NCBI RefSeq assembly: GCF_040760075.1
Contig: NZ_CP142884.1
Location: forward strand, 3,534,001-3,598,000
Direction: 5' to 3'
Origin: Sphingobacterium sp. R2
GTDB lineage: Bacteria; Bacteroidota; Bacteroidia; Sphingobacteriales; Sphingobacteriaceae
DNA: 64,000 nucleotides
The notes under the pieces are model-generated. The model was not told the DNA's origin, did not search any database, and was given only the letters and a program-made list of their open reading frames with translations. Positions 36,749-45,556 of this stretch are shown here, piece by piece; the stretch's first letter is position 1; each line of letters begins with the position of its first letter. The translations under genes and the position numbers were made by a program.

Positions 36749-39255
36749 TGACGATTAGTAATTTTAGTGAATCTGTAAAATTGGCAATTCATATTGCACA
36801 GGCCTTGGCGGAAGAATACCATCAAAACCAGTTCGGCCCAGCGCATCTGTTAAAAGCTTTAATGCACAAAGATGTCGGCTTGAGACAATTTGTACAATCG
36901 ATTGACAAAGACGACCAATACATCTCCGAATGGGCCGAAGTGCGTATGGACGAACTGGAGCGATCCAGCAACGTGCCACCTGCCGAGGAAATTAGAGGGA
37001 ATGAAGCTGTGGTGCGGCTGCTGGACGAAGCCGACCTGGTACGCATTAAACTGGGACTCGATCTTATCACACCCATATGTGTATTGACTGCCATCTCAAA
37101 AGCGGGTATTGCTTTTGACGTCAATCAGTTGAAATCTTTTCCGATCAAAGAAAAGGAGATCTATGATCTTTATATTGATCAAAATCAGCTGTCACAGGCG
37201 ATATCGGGTGCTGCTGAAAGCAGTAGCACCCAGAGCGGCGAGCCAAGCGGCTTGCATAATGCCTTGCATCAGTACTGTATTGATCGTTTGCAGCTCGTGC
37301 GTGAAGGAAAATCCGATCCGATAGTAGGTCGCGATCGGGAGATTCGCATGATGCTCGAAATCCTCTGCCGCCGCAACAAACCCAACGTAATTATTGCTGG
37401 CGAAGCAGGCGTGGGTAAAACAGCGCTTGTGGACGGCTTTGCCATCGATATCGTGAGTGGACATGTGCCTGAACAGCTCAAGGCAGCACAACTTTTTGAG
37501 CTTGACCTCGGAGCTCTCATCGCAGGGGCAAGTTACAAAGGTGAGATAGAAGACCGGTTGAAGAAAATTATCGCAGAAATTAAGCGATTCGATAAGGCGA
37601 TCTTATTTATTGATGAAATACATACGCTTTTGGATAGCAAGGGGCCCATTGGTTCTGGAGCGGGAAATTTGCTGAAACCTGAATTGGCCCGTGGTGAGAT
37701 TACCGTAATCGGTGCCACCACGCTAGAAGAGTATCGAAAGATTATTGAGCCTGAACAGGCCTTCAGTAGACGTTTTGAATTGCTGCAAATTGCCGAGCCA
37801 ACGGTGGAGAAGGCTATTAAAATGCTTGAAAAGGTATTGGATAGGTATGAACAGCACCATAAATTGAAGGTAGACAGCGCCGCACTTCCCGTAACAGTGT
37901 CGCTGGCAAAAAGATACTTAAAGGATCGCCATCTGCCTGATTCGGCATTTGATCTTATGGACCGTAGTATGGCGGCACTAAAGCTTGCGCAAAGTGGTTC
38001 GCTCAGCATCCTTGAGCAGATAGACGACGAATTTCAGCATCTCAGAGCTGAACTGCAACAGAAGAGCGAGCGGGAGCAGTTTGGTGCATATAAGTGGCTT
38101 ACTGAAGCGCTGTTTAATAGGTTGAGCCCCATTCTCTTGGGAATGTTAAATGAAGAGGAACGTTATGAAGACCTGGAATCTGCTCAACACTATGCCGACT
38201 TTCTTGTACACATTATACCACAGTTGAAAATGCATGCGGAACAGTTGTCCGATACACTCACCAAGCAGGATATTGTTGCGGTGATGGCGCATAAAACTGG
38301 AATTCCGATGGGAAAACTACAGGCTGGAGAAAAAGAAAAGCTGTTGCAGATTGAAAGTTATCTGCAGAAGCGTGTGGTAGGACAAGATCAGGCGATCAAA
38401 GCAGTGTCGGAGGCCATACTTGAGTCGAGAAGTGGTTTAAATAAAAAAGGCCAGCCCATTGGCTCTTTCTTTCTTTTGGGCCCTACAGGTACAGGGAAAA
38501 CGGAACTAGCAAAATCCATAGCGGAGTTTCTGTTCAATGATGAGAAAGCAATGATCCGCTTTGATATGTCGGAATTTAAGGAGGAACATAGTGCGGCATT
38601 GCTCTATGGAGCTCCGCCGGGATATGTGGGATATGAGGAGGGTGGACTACTGGTCAACAAAATCAGACAGCAGCCCTATTCAGTTTTACTTTTTGACGAA
38701 ATCGAAAAAGCACATCCTTCGGTATTTGATACATTCTTACAGATACTGGACGAAGGCATGATGCACGACCGATTAGGAAAAGCTGGTGACTTTAGCAATT
38801 CCCTGATTTTATTTACCTCTAACATTGGGAGTGAGTGGATTGCTGGACAAATCGATGCGGGTAAGGGCTTTCCAACGCATAATCAGCTGATGGAAATCAT
38901 GACTGCCCATTTTAGGCCAGAGTTTTTGGCACGTATTGCTGAAATTGTGCCCTTCGCGCCAATATCTACAGATCATATTGTTAAGATCTTTGATATTCAA
39001 CTGCAACAACTCATTCAGCTGCTCGATAAGCAAGGGGTTGATCTGGTTGTAACTGCCGAAGCCAAACAAGCTATTGCGATGAATGGCTTTACACCAAAAT
39101 ACGGTGCCAGGCAGCTTGCTGCTGGCATTCGTAATGAACTGCGGCGCCCGATTTCGAAAATGCTTATTGCAGGCGAACTAAATAAGGGGAACATATTGAC
39201 GGTAGGCTGGGATGCAAGTCAGGAGATTCTCACATGGGAAATAAAACAGAAATAG
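36748..39255 (+). CDS. tssH: T6SS ATPase ClpV (TssH)
   Basis: This is an 835-residue AAA+ unfoldase that takes apart contracted TssBC sheaths for reuse. An N-terminal Clp-N domain (residues 1-145) is followed by AAA1 with Walker A GEAGVGKT (Lys224) and Walker B LFIDEIHTLL, a coiled-coil middle region, AAA2 with GPTGTGKT (Lys584) and LLFDEIEKAHP, and a C-terminal D2-small domain. Sensor segments ATTLEEYRK and the GAPPGYVGYEEGG pore loop are present. The start codon overlaps the tssR stop. Confidence 0.96.
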   Translation: MTISNFSESVKLAIHIAQALAEEYHQNQFGPAHLLKALMHKDVGLRQFVQSIDKDDQYISEWAEVRMDELERSSNVPPAEEIRGNEAVVRLLDEADLVRIKLGLDLITPICVLTAISKAGIAFDVNQLKSFPIKEKEIYDLYIDQNQLSQAISGAAESSSTQSGEPSGLHNALHQYCIDRLQLVREGKSDPIVGRDREIRMMLEILCRRNKPNVIIAGEAGVGKTALVDGFAIDIVSGHVPEQLKAAQLFELDLGALIAGASYKGEIEDRLKKIIAEIKRFDKAILFIDEIHTLLDSKGPIGSGAGNLLKPELARGEITVIGATTLEEYRKIIEPEQAFSRRFELLQIAEPTVEKAIKMLEKVLDRYEQHHKLKVDSAALPVTVSLAKRYLKDRHLPDSAFDLMDRSMAALKLAQSGSLSILEQIDDEFQHLRAELQQKSEREQFGAYKWLTEALFNRLSPILLGMLNEEERYEDLESAQHYADFLVHIIPQLKMHAEQLSDTLTKQDIVAVMAHKTGIPMGKLQAGEKEKLLQIESYLQKRVVGQDQAIKAVSEAILESRSGLNKKGQPIGSFFLLGPTGTGKTELAKSIAEFLFNDEKAMIRFDMSEFKEEHSAALLYGAPPGYVGYEEGGLLVNKIRQQPYSVLLFDEIEKAHPSVFDTFLQILDEGMMHDRLGKAGDFSNSLILFTSNIGSEWIAGQIDAGKGFPTHNQLMEIMTAHFRPEFLARIAEIVPFAPISTDHIVKIFDIQLQQLIQLLDKQGVDLVVTAEAKQAIAMNGFTPKYGARQLAAGIRNELRRPISKMLIAGELNKGNILTVGWDASQEILTWEIKQK

Positions 39256-39376
39256 CGGTATGTTGTTTTAATACAGTGTACTAGCGCAATTGCTGAAGGT
39301 ATTATGCTAATATTTTAGTATATTGTAAATAGAATTAGGACAAATTAATTAGAGTATAAACTTAATTTTTAGATAT

Positions 39377-39823
39377 ATGTTTGAGTACGAAATTGGTGGA
39401 AACGAAAGGAAAGTTGAGACTTCGGAATCCATTGTGGACATCTCGTTCAATAAAACGATGTTTATTCAGAAATTGACCGATAATGAGCCTTTGCGTCCAG
39501 AGAAAGTAGAAGGGCTTAAGAAAGTGGAGGATGTATTTGCGCATTTCAAGCCAAGTGTGGGGGTATCCTTTGAGGATGAAGATGGCAGCAGCGTTCATGA
39601 AGAGCTGAAATTTCAGAATTTGGGCGATTTTTCAGCAAAGAATTTAACGATGCAAAGTGATTTTTTGTCTAATCTAAGTGTTCAAAAAGATCTTTCTGCA
39701 AGTGTGATCAAACAGCTGAAATCGAATAAAACGTTGAAATCTGCCATTGAAAATGCCGAAACAAAGGCTGCATTCATCAATGTGCTGAAAAATTTTATCG
39801 CTGAATTAGAAGCTAATAAATAG
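39377..39823 (+). CDS. tssB: T6SS sheath small subunit TssB
   Basis: This is a 148-residue TssB of the Bacteroidota type, with the family-like VDISFNKTMFIQKLTDNEPLR (split in the sheath-core strand) and KKVEDVFAHFKPSVGVSFEDED. It pairs with TssC to build the contractile sheath. It starts after a 121-base gap from clpV, enough for a separate promoter, and is followed 5 bases later by tssC. Confidence 0.92.
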   Translation: MFEYEIGGNERKVETSESIVDISFNKTMFIQKLTDNEPLRPEKVEGLKKVEDVFAHFKPSVGVSFEDEDGSSVHEELKFQNLGDFSAKNLTMQSDFLSNLSVQKDLSASVIKQLKSNKTLKSAIENAETKAAFINVLKNFIAELEANK

Positions 39824-39828
39824 GACCT

Positions 39829-41214
39829 ATGGCAAATACACAAGAAGAAAAAGCGGCACAAGCGGGTAGCGCTGCCGGATATAAAGAGGTAAAGGACCGT
39901 GCTGCTACCGAAAGCTTGCAGGAAAGTTTAGATAAGCTGGTGCGCGTGGGGGGCTTTGATTTATTGGAATCATCAGTGGATGGTATCCAAAATTTAAATC
40001 CTGAACGTAAGGCACGCAAGCAGATTTTTTTGAGCGATGACCAAAAAAAGAAGGAACGTGAACAACTTAAGAAGAAGATGGAACTTTGGGTAGATCTGTT
40101 GGAAAATTCGGATTCCGTTGCATCTATGGTAGATAAAAGCGCTGAAAAGCTGAAGGTAGCCGAAGAGACGTTAAACCGCAATTTGGGAACGGCTTTGGAA
40201 GCAACCCGAGAGCTGGAGCAGGCTTATCGCTCTGTCCACTTGTTCTATAAGAACACAGAAGCTGATAAAGTAGACAATGTGGTCCTCATGAATGCCAGTA
40301 TGGACCAGCTGACAGACCTGGACAACCCCCGTTTTATCGAATATGTGTCTGAAGAGTTTAAACAGAATTATGATAGGCTAGACCTGCGTGACAACTATTC
40401 GCTATTGGTATTACCGGGCTATTTGGGATCCAATAAGGTGTTGGATCGTTGGGCAAAAATTGCCAATGCGAATAAAGCGATGCTCGTCACCGATTTTGCG
40501 GATCTCGAACAGCCGGATGATGTGATTGACCTCTTCACATCTGGTAATTACACCAGCGCGGAAGCTTATAAATCCAACGTCATCATGACAACCAACTGGT
40601 TGATTGGACGGGAGAAAAATACCACTGTAGGCGAGGAGGAAGATCTGACTGTACCGGGCTCTGCTGCGCTGGCGGGAAAAATGTATTATACATTGATGTC
40701 GCAGGTAACTGCAGGAAAAAAACACGGTACAATCAATGAGGTTGATGGCGTAAAGTTTGACCTTAAGAAAAGTGAAATTTCGCATCTCGAACGTATTGGA
40801 TTGGTGCCAATGGTAAATGAATATGGGAAGGTGATGGCATTCTCCGCCAAAACGTTGTTTAATGGTGATAATATTGGCTTGCAGACTTACTCTGTGGTGC
40901 GTGTATTTGACTATGTGACCAAAGTCCTCTTTGATTTTCTGAACCGCAGAGCGTTTGAGAATTGGACGACCAAGACGGAAAAAGATTTGCGTGCGCAGAT
41001 TGTTAAGTTTTTGGACAGTATTCAAGGCCCAGATAGACTGATTGAGCGTTTCAAAATCATGCGATTTGAACGCGATGATCAACAAAAAGATAAAATTCAC
41101 TTAGATATCCATATTACGCCATTCTTTCCTGCCAAAAGTTTTATGGTCAAATTGGACGGCTACAAAGGGGAAGATGAAAGCACAACATGGGCCAGTGAGT
41201 ACAATCAGCAGTAA
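39829..41214 (+). CDS. tssC: T6SS sheath large subunit TssC
   Basis: This is a 461-residue TssC. After a charged helical N-terminus (residues 1-120) the conserved sheath domain includes ELEQAYRSVHLFYKNTEADK, WAKIANANKAMLVTDFADLE, a VPGSAALAGKMYYTL block and a C-terminal DIHITPFFPAKSFMVKLDGY. With TssB it forms the sheath around the Hcp tube. It is next to tssB and followed 10 bases later by tssE. Confidence 0.94.
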   Translation: MANTQEEKAAQAGSAAGYKEVKDRAATESLQESLDKLVRVGGFDLLESSVDGIQNLNPERKARKQIFLSDDQKKKEREQLKKKMELWVDLLENSDSVASMVDKSAEKLKVAEETLNRNLGTALEATRELEQAYRSVHLFYKNTEADKVDNVVLMNASMDQLTDLDNPRFIEYVSEEFKQNYDRLDLRDNYSLLVLPGYLGSNKVLDRWAKIANANKAMLVTDFADLEQPDDVIDLFTSGNYTSAEAYKSNVIMTTNWLIGREKNTTVGEEEDLTVPGSAALAGKMYYTLMSQVTAGKKHGTINEVDGVKFDLKKSEISHLERIGLVPMVNEYGKVMAFSAKTLFNGDNIGLQTYSVVRVFDYVTKVLFDFLNRRAFENWTTKTEKDLRAQIVKFLDSIQGPDRLIERFKIMRFERDDQQKDKIHLDIHITPFFPAKSFMVKLDGYKGEDESTTWASEYNQQ

Positions 41215-41224
41215 ATAAGTTTCG

Positions 41225-41656
41225 ATGGAATTTTACCTGGATAAACCCTTACAGTTAAACCTCCCAGTGGAGAATCAGCGGTTGAAAGAGTCTGATCTGG
41301 GTAAATCCATTTCAAACTATCTGGAGCTGATCATATTTACCCGGAAGGGAGAGCATCGCTTTAACGCCGATTTTGGCTGTGCCATTTGGGACCTTGACTT
41401 TGAATTGATCGTCAGCGAGAGTCTATGGGAAGAAAAGTTTCGAAAATCACTGCTCGAATCCATTACGCGTTATGAATGGCGCATCGCGCAGGTGGCGGTC
41501 AAGGTGAATATCTCTGAAGTGGAAACATTCTTTCCCAAGCGGAAGGTTGCTGAGATCAAAAAGAAGGTAATGATATATGTGGAGGGTAGGATGGTGGAGA
41601 CTGGAGAGCGATACGCTTTCAGTACTTCGTTATTTTTAAGTCCATTAGCTAAGTAG
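41225..41656 (+). CDS. tssE: T6SS baseplate protein TssE (gp25-like)
   Basis: This is a 143-residue gp25/GPW family protein. The EFN/GF-type core is visible as GEHRFNADFGCAIWDLDF, followed by the helix LLESITRYEWRIAQVAVKVNI and beta strands. It joins the baseplate to the first sheath ring. Its stop overlaps a GTG codon that could start tssF. Confidence 0.9.
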   Translation: MEFYLDKPLQLNLPVENQRLKESDLGKSISNYLELIIFTRKGEHRFNADFGCAIWDLDFELIVSESLWEEKFRKSLLESITRYEWRIAQVAVKVNISEVETFFPKRKVAEIKKKVMIYVEGRMVETGERYAFSTSLFLSPLAK

Positions 41657-41670
41657 TGAGCAAAGAGCAG

Positions 41671-43530
41671 ATGAACGATATTTTTTACTCGAGTAAGGAA
41701 GAGATTCGCAATAGGATAATAAAGAAGGCCCAGGAGCTTTGGGGAATCCAAAAGGTCTTTGACTTTGATCCAGTGGTTCTTTTATTGATGGAAGTGCTGA
41801 GCAGTGAGATCTTTCAGGTGTCGAATGATGTGCGCGATTTTGAGAACCGGATATTTGATAAGATCGGTCGTCTCTTGGCACCGGACTATCTGGTGGCGCC
41901 ACTACCAGCTCATGCGATCTTGCTGTACCAACCTAGTGAGGCTGAGGTGCGTATAAGTCCTTATCTGCATATGAACATGAAGAAGAAAATTGCTTCTTTG
42001 GGCGTTTCAAAAGAGGAAAAAATGGTGGAAATGAATTTTTCCAGTTTGGAAGAAGTGAATCTATTTCATGGAAAAATCCGTTATATGGCTACGCCCCGGC
42101 AGCTGTTTGAAATACAACCCAATGTAAAACGTTCGCTAGGAAAATCGTTGCATATCAATACTGGACATTCCGTCTTTCTGGGGATCAAATGTATGGAATA
42201 CGATCGTAAGAAAGCTTTTGCAGGTTTAAATTTCTATTTTGACTGGGGCAATTATCAGGTTAACCGGGAGATTTACAAAGTGCTAAACCTTGCAAAATGG
42301 CACCTGAATGGAGTTCCCATAAAACATCATCAAAATAGGTTTTTAAAACGTACGGATCGCTTAGTGGACGAACTGTTTGACCGTAAAAATTACCTCTTTA
42401 ACTTAAGCCAGGATATAGAGGGATATTATCAGCAACATTTTCTTACTTTGGACGATGAGCCGGATGCGGCTTGTTTTGACAAAACGAGTTCGCTACCTGA
42501 GGAAGTTTCAGCGCATTTTGAACAGCAGATGACGGATCGACTCGAGGAGGATCTGGATTGGATTCGTATTGACATGCCGACGTCTATGCCGGTGCAGCTG
42601 CTTGATGAACTCCATGTACAGATAAACGCATTTCCCGTTGTAAATAAGCGCTTGGTCGAAGGTAAGCATCGGGTGAAAGCCCTTAAAAACATTGTTGCTA
42701 TTGAAACCGCGCAGCTTGAACAGCTACTGACGGTGGAAGAGGTATTGGATCAGGAGGGGGAAAAATACAGTGAAGTGCCTTACAACAGATCCGGTGTGCA
42801 CGCCGAAGCAGGGTTTTACACCGTGCGGCAGGGCGGAGTGGAAAGGCTTGATAATCGTACTGCCAAAGATTTGCTCGACTACCTGTTTGAATTGATACGG
42901 GATGAGAAAGCTGCTTTTGCATCTTATAATGCTGATTTCTTGAATGCTATATTGCGTGAGCTGGATAAAAACTTAGCGATGATACAGCAGAAGGGAAAGG
43001 CCTTGCATCTCCGGCAGAATGATTTCAAGCAGTACATTGTAATGAATCCAAAAAATGATGGCGACCTTCTTTTTACAAAGATGTGGATGACCCAAGCAGA
43101 GCTAGCCAATGGCATTGCTGTCGGTACACCTTTGCAGATCCAGCTGGGCGCAGTAAAAAATTACGAACAGCTTGTATTTCTTACCAACAGTAGAGGGGGA
43201 CGTTCACGTCTCAACCGAAGGGATAGTTTGCAGGCCTTTAAATACAATGTGACCACCGGAGATCGCATCGTTAGTAAAAACGACATTATCAATTTCATTA
43301 AGCTGGAACTGGGACAGGTGGTTAAACGTATTGAAATTAAGTCTGGAGTAATGATGGATGCTGATCCAAGAAAAGGGTTTCAGAAAACCACTGATATCTA
43401 CGTGGAGCCCGATGGAAGCTTTGATTTGGAAACGTCGGAATGGAATGAGTTATTGGAACAGGTGATGAGTAAGCTACAGGTGCGTAGCAGCATGGAAGTG
43501 CACTATCGTCTGCTACTAAAGACGCTATAA
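41671..43530 (+). CDS. tssF: T6SS baseplate subunit TssF
   Basis: This is a 619-residue TssF-like baseplate protein, encoded directly after TssE. The start MNDIFYSSKEEIRNRIIKKA is followed by FDFDPVVLLLMEVLSSEIFQVSNDVRDFENRIFDKIGRLLAPDYL (shown by its key parts), the usual TssF/gpJ-like N-terminal helix region. The middle holds beta domains. An in-frame GTG at 41656 overlapping the tssE stop would add five residues; the ATG is preferred. It is convergent with tssG, only 67 bases away. Confidence 0.87.
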   Translation: MNDIFYSSKEEIRNRIIKKAQELWGIQKVFDFDPVVLLLMEVLSSEIFQVSNDVRDFENRIFDKIGRLLAPDYLVAPLPAHAILLYQPSEAEVRISPYLHMNMKKKIASLGVSKEEKMVEMNFSSLEEVNLFHGKIRYMATPRQLFEIQPNVKRSLGKSLHINTGHSVFLGIKCMEYDRKKAFAGLNFYFDWGNYQVNREIYKVLNLAKWHLNGVPIKHHQNRFLKRTDRLVDELFDRKNYLFNLSQDIEGYYQQHFLTLDDEPDAACFDKTSSLPEEVSAHFEQQMTDRLEEDLDWIRIDMPTSMPVQLLDELHVQINAFPVVNKRLVEGKHRVKALKNIVAIETAQLEQLLTVEEVLDQEGEKYSEVPYNRSGVHAEAGFYTVRQGGVERLDNRTAKDLLDYLFELIRDEKAAFASYNADFLNAILRELDKNLAMIQQKGKALHLRQNDFKQYIVMNPKNDGDLLFTKMWMTQAELANGIAVGTPLQIQLGAVKNYEQLVFLTNSRGGRSRLNRRDSLQAFKYNVTTGDRIVSKNDIINFIKLELGQVVKRIEIKSGVMMDADPRKGFQKTTDIYVEPDGSFDLETSEWNELLEQVMSKLQVRSSMEVHYRLLLKTL

Positions 43531-43565
43531 GTTGTTGTATAGCGAGTAGGATCGACTGTCTCGTA

Positions 43566-43610
43566 GACTACAACTAAGTAGACTACAGTTATATTGACTA
43601 CAGGTATGAG
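43566..43610. repeat. Three 15-bp tandem repeats between tssF and tssG
   Basis: GACTACA recurs at 43566, 43581 and 43596, exactly 15 bases apart, with a degenerate 8-base spacer. The first two units share GTAGACTACA. The last unit overlaps the stop codon of tssG on the minus strand. The repeat fills the convergent gap and is not a clear hairpin terminator. Confidence 0.7.
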
Positions 43611-44548
43611 GTATGCCCCAATACAGTGGGGTTATTGCCCTGTTCATCGCTTAAGTAGCTATGTTTTACTTCTGGAAGGAGGTCATAGCGCAAGTGTCGG
43701 TTTAAATGAGCCGGGAAAAGGTGGTCCAACACCAGATGAATGATATATTCGTCTTTGGCGTTGGGCAGATAGTTCTTTAAAAGTTGGGGATAGGACGGCC
43801 CTATTGTGATGTTAAGATAGCTCTCATTGCGCTCAAAGTTCATACTGGTCAAACTGTCGACTCCGAGCTGGCAATAGCCCAATGTACTGGGTGGAAGCCC
43901 AATTTCTTGCCAGTCGATTTTACGGTCATGTGTTGCGCGGTGGATTTCAATGGGAATGTTGAGCAAGTTGCGCAACAGCTGTTGGGCATAAGCGATATCG
44001 TTTTTATGGTTGTGGATTTCAGGAATAAAATGCATCCAGATTACACGTTGGCGTGGGCTCAGGCGGTGTAGTTCGGGGAAATTGGACAGCAGTAGGTTGC
44101 TCATATCCTGATACGTAGTTTGCATATCAAGCCGGCTTTCATATTGATCCAGTTGCGTCCGTAAAGAGAACAGTTCGTTTTCAAATGGAGCGAAAAACTG
44201 ACGTGCATTTTGCTCTTGGCGACGCTTGTTTCGAACATCCTGGATCATAACATCTTCGTCAAGAATTTCGCTGCCAGCATGCAGGGTATGAAAGAGGCCT
44301 TCGGGTAGCATATCGTAAAAGCCTTCACGGTTCATATGGATGCGTACAAATTCTTCATTGCTCGTCTCGGAAATATAAGGGCTGACAGATTGAATTTCTG
44401 TCGAGAAGGGGCGACGGCTAGAACCGTCACAAGTGAAAATAATATGATCTGGATCTACGCCGTACTGAATGAGATCCGCCGCCTTTTGGCTGGCCTTGAT
44501 ATCTGATGTCATGCTATTGCTGGTGAATAAACCGTCCTTTTTTTTCAT
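43598..44548 (-). CDS. tssG: T6SS baseplate subunit TssG
   Basis: This is a 316-residue protein with the TssG layout: SPYISETSNEEFVRIHMNREGFYDMLPEGL resembles the early TssG segment of EVRF and P-E-G type, and the C-terminal part has LLRNLLNIPIEIHRA and LGVDSLTSMNFERNESYLNITIGP, matching the 'TGxxxxD...G..f..p...f.l.lGPl' end of TssG. With TssF it forms baseplate wedges. Start codons at 44581, 44557 and 44548 are all in frame; the last gives MKKKDGLF. It is the only T6SS gene on the minus strand, convergent with tssF and divergent from tssN. Confidence 0.8.
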   Translation of the reverse strand: MKKKDGLFTSNSMTSDIKASQKAADLIQYGVDPDHIIFTCDGSSRRPFSTEIQSVSPYISETSNEEFVRIHMNREGFYDMLPEGLFHTLHAGSEILDEDVMIQDVRNKRRQEQNARQFFAPFENELFSLRTQLDQYESRLDMQTTYQDMSNLLLSNFPELHRLSPRQRVIWMHFIPEIHNHKNDIAYAQQLLRNLLNIPIEIHRATHDRKIDWQEIGLPPSTLGYCQLGVDSLTSMNFERNESYLNITIGPSYPQLLKNYLPNAKDEYIIHLVLDHLFPAHLNRHLRYDLLPEVKHSYLSDEQGNNPTVLGHTSYL

Positions 44549-44576
44549 AGAAATCATTTTTCCTTGAACATATAAG

Positions 44577-44610
44577 CCCAATAGATTGTTTTAACCCAGT
44601 AGATTGTTTT
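44577..44610. repeat. Two 16-bp direct repeats upstream of tssG and tssN
   Basis: CCCAATAGATTGTTTT at 44577-44592 and CCCAGTAGATTGTTTT at 44595-44610 differ at one base and start 18 bases apart. They lie in the divergent promoter region, so they may bind a regulator of both genes. Confidence 0.7.
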
Positions 44611-44688
44611 CACTCTGTCGGGGGATTTTAATTATAAATTGTTTATTTAAAGATAGTATATTAGTTTGTGAATACTGCAACAGCTGAA

Positions 44689-45546
44689 ATGGAAGTACAA
44701 ACAGTTTTTTTGAGGTACATACTTGCGCCTTTATTGGTATTTATTTCGACAATTGTATTGTCGGTCTGGAATAAGAAAAATTCTCTCCTTAGCAATAAGA
44801 GGTTAATTATTTCGATCCTATTGGGAGGACTGGCTCTGGCATTGCCCGGTTTTTTCGGGTTTTTGGGCTTTGGCTATATGCCCTGGGGCTATTTTATGAC
44901 CATGATATATGCGTTGGGAATAGGTGTGCTTTGGGTATATCTGCTGAGTAAATGGGATCTGAACACGTTGGAGAACAAAAAGGTATTTGTGTTTTTTGTC
45001 ATGCTGGTCATGCTGTTGCTGGGTATATATATATATAAACTGTTTTTCGATTGGATGAGTCCATTCCGACTGGGCTGGTGGGCAGCCACCAGTATTACCA
45101 TCTTTATGGTTCCTATGTTTTTTTGGTGGACCTACATTGCGCTATTATCTATCCCTATGGAAATTCATCGGGTGTGGGAATACCCACGGTTTCCTGAAGA
45201 AATCAGTCTGGATCACCTTGATTTTGATAAGCTATTGGTATTGGAACTGGAACTCTATAAGGACAGCAAGGATGTGGAGCCGTTGCGCGTGAAGGTGAAA
45301 GCGCCAGAAAAGATGAACTTCGGACTATGGTTCCAAAAATTTATTGAAGATTATAATGCTAAATTTCCGAGCGCCCCAGTACGCTACGTGGACGATCAGG
45401 GGGAATACCAGCGATGGATATTTGTTGTGAAAAGGTCTATTTTTAGAAGAAATGTATATATAGACCCAAATGCAGACATTTCAGGCAATCAGATTACAGA
45501 AAAAATGACTATTCACGCCAAGCGTGTTTCAGAAACGATAGGATAA
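44689..45546 (+). CDS. tssN: T6SSiii membrane protein TssN
   Basis: This is a 285-residue protein with five predicted TM helices in the first 160 residues (ILAPLLVFISTIVLSVW, ILLGGLALALPGFFGFLGFG, MTMIYALGIGVLWVYLL, VFFVMLVMLLLGIYIYKLFF and ITIFMVPMFFWWTYIALLS) and a cytoplasmic C-terminal domain of about 120 residues. This layout fits TssN, the inner-membrane core of T6SSiii. A GTG at 44668 would add seven residues but lies within a TTAGTTTG near-match to a -7 box, so the ATG at 44689 is preferred. Confidence 0.88.
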   Translation: MEVQTVFLRYILAPLLVFISTIVLSVWNKKNSLLSNKRLIISILLGGLALALPGFFGFLGFGYMPWGYFMTMIYALGIGVLWVYLLSKWDLNTLENKKVFVFFVMLVMLLLGIYIYKLFFDWMSPFRLGWWAATSITIFMVPMFFWWTYIALLSIPMEIHRVWEYPRFPEEISLDHLDFDKLLVLELELYKDSKDVEPLRVKVKAPEKMNFGLWFQKFIEDYNAKFPSAPVRYVDDQGEYQRWIFVVKRSIFRRNVYIDPNADISGNQITEKMTIHAKRVSETIG

Positions 45547-45556
45547 CATTAAGCTT

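Noticed and set aside
40411..41100. 229-residue minus-strand frame inside tssC
   Set aside because: It lies entirely opposite a conserved T6SS gene and its translation shows no domain or signal.
43566..43610. CRISPR-like array
   Set aside because: Units are only 15 bases with 8-base spacers and no cas genes are near.
43566..44610. Invertible DNA segment carrying tssG
   Set aside because: The flanking repeats are direct repeats of different sequence, not inverted copies of each other, and no recombinase gene is present.
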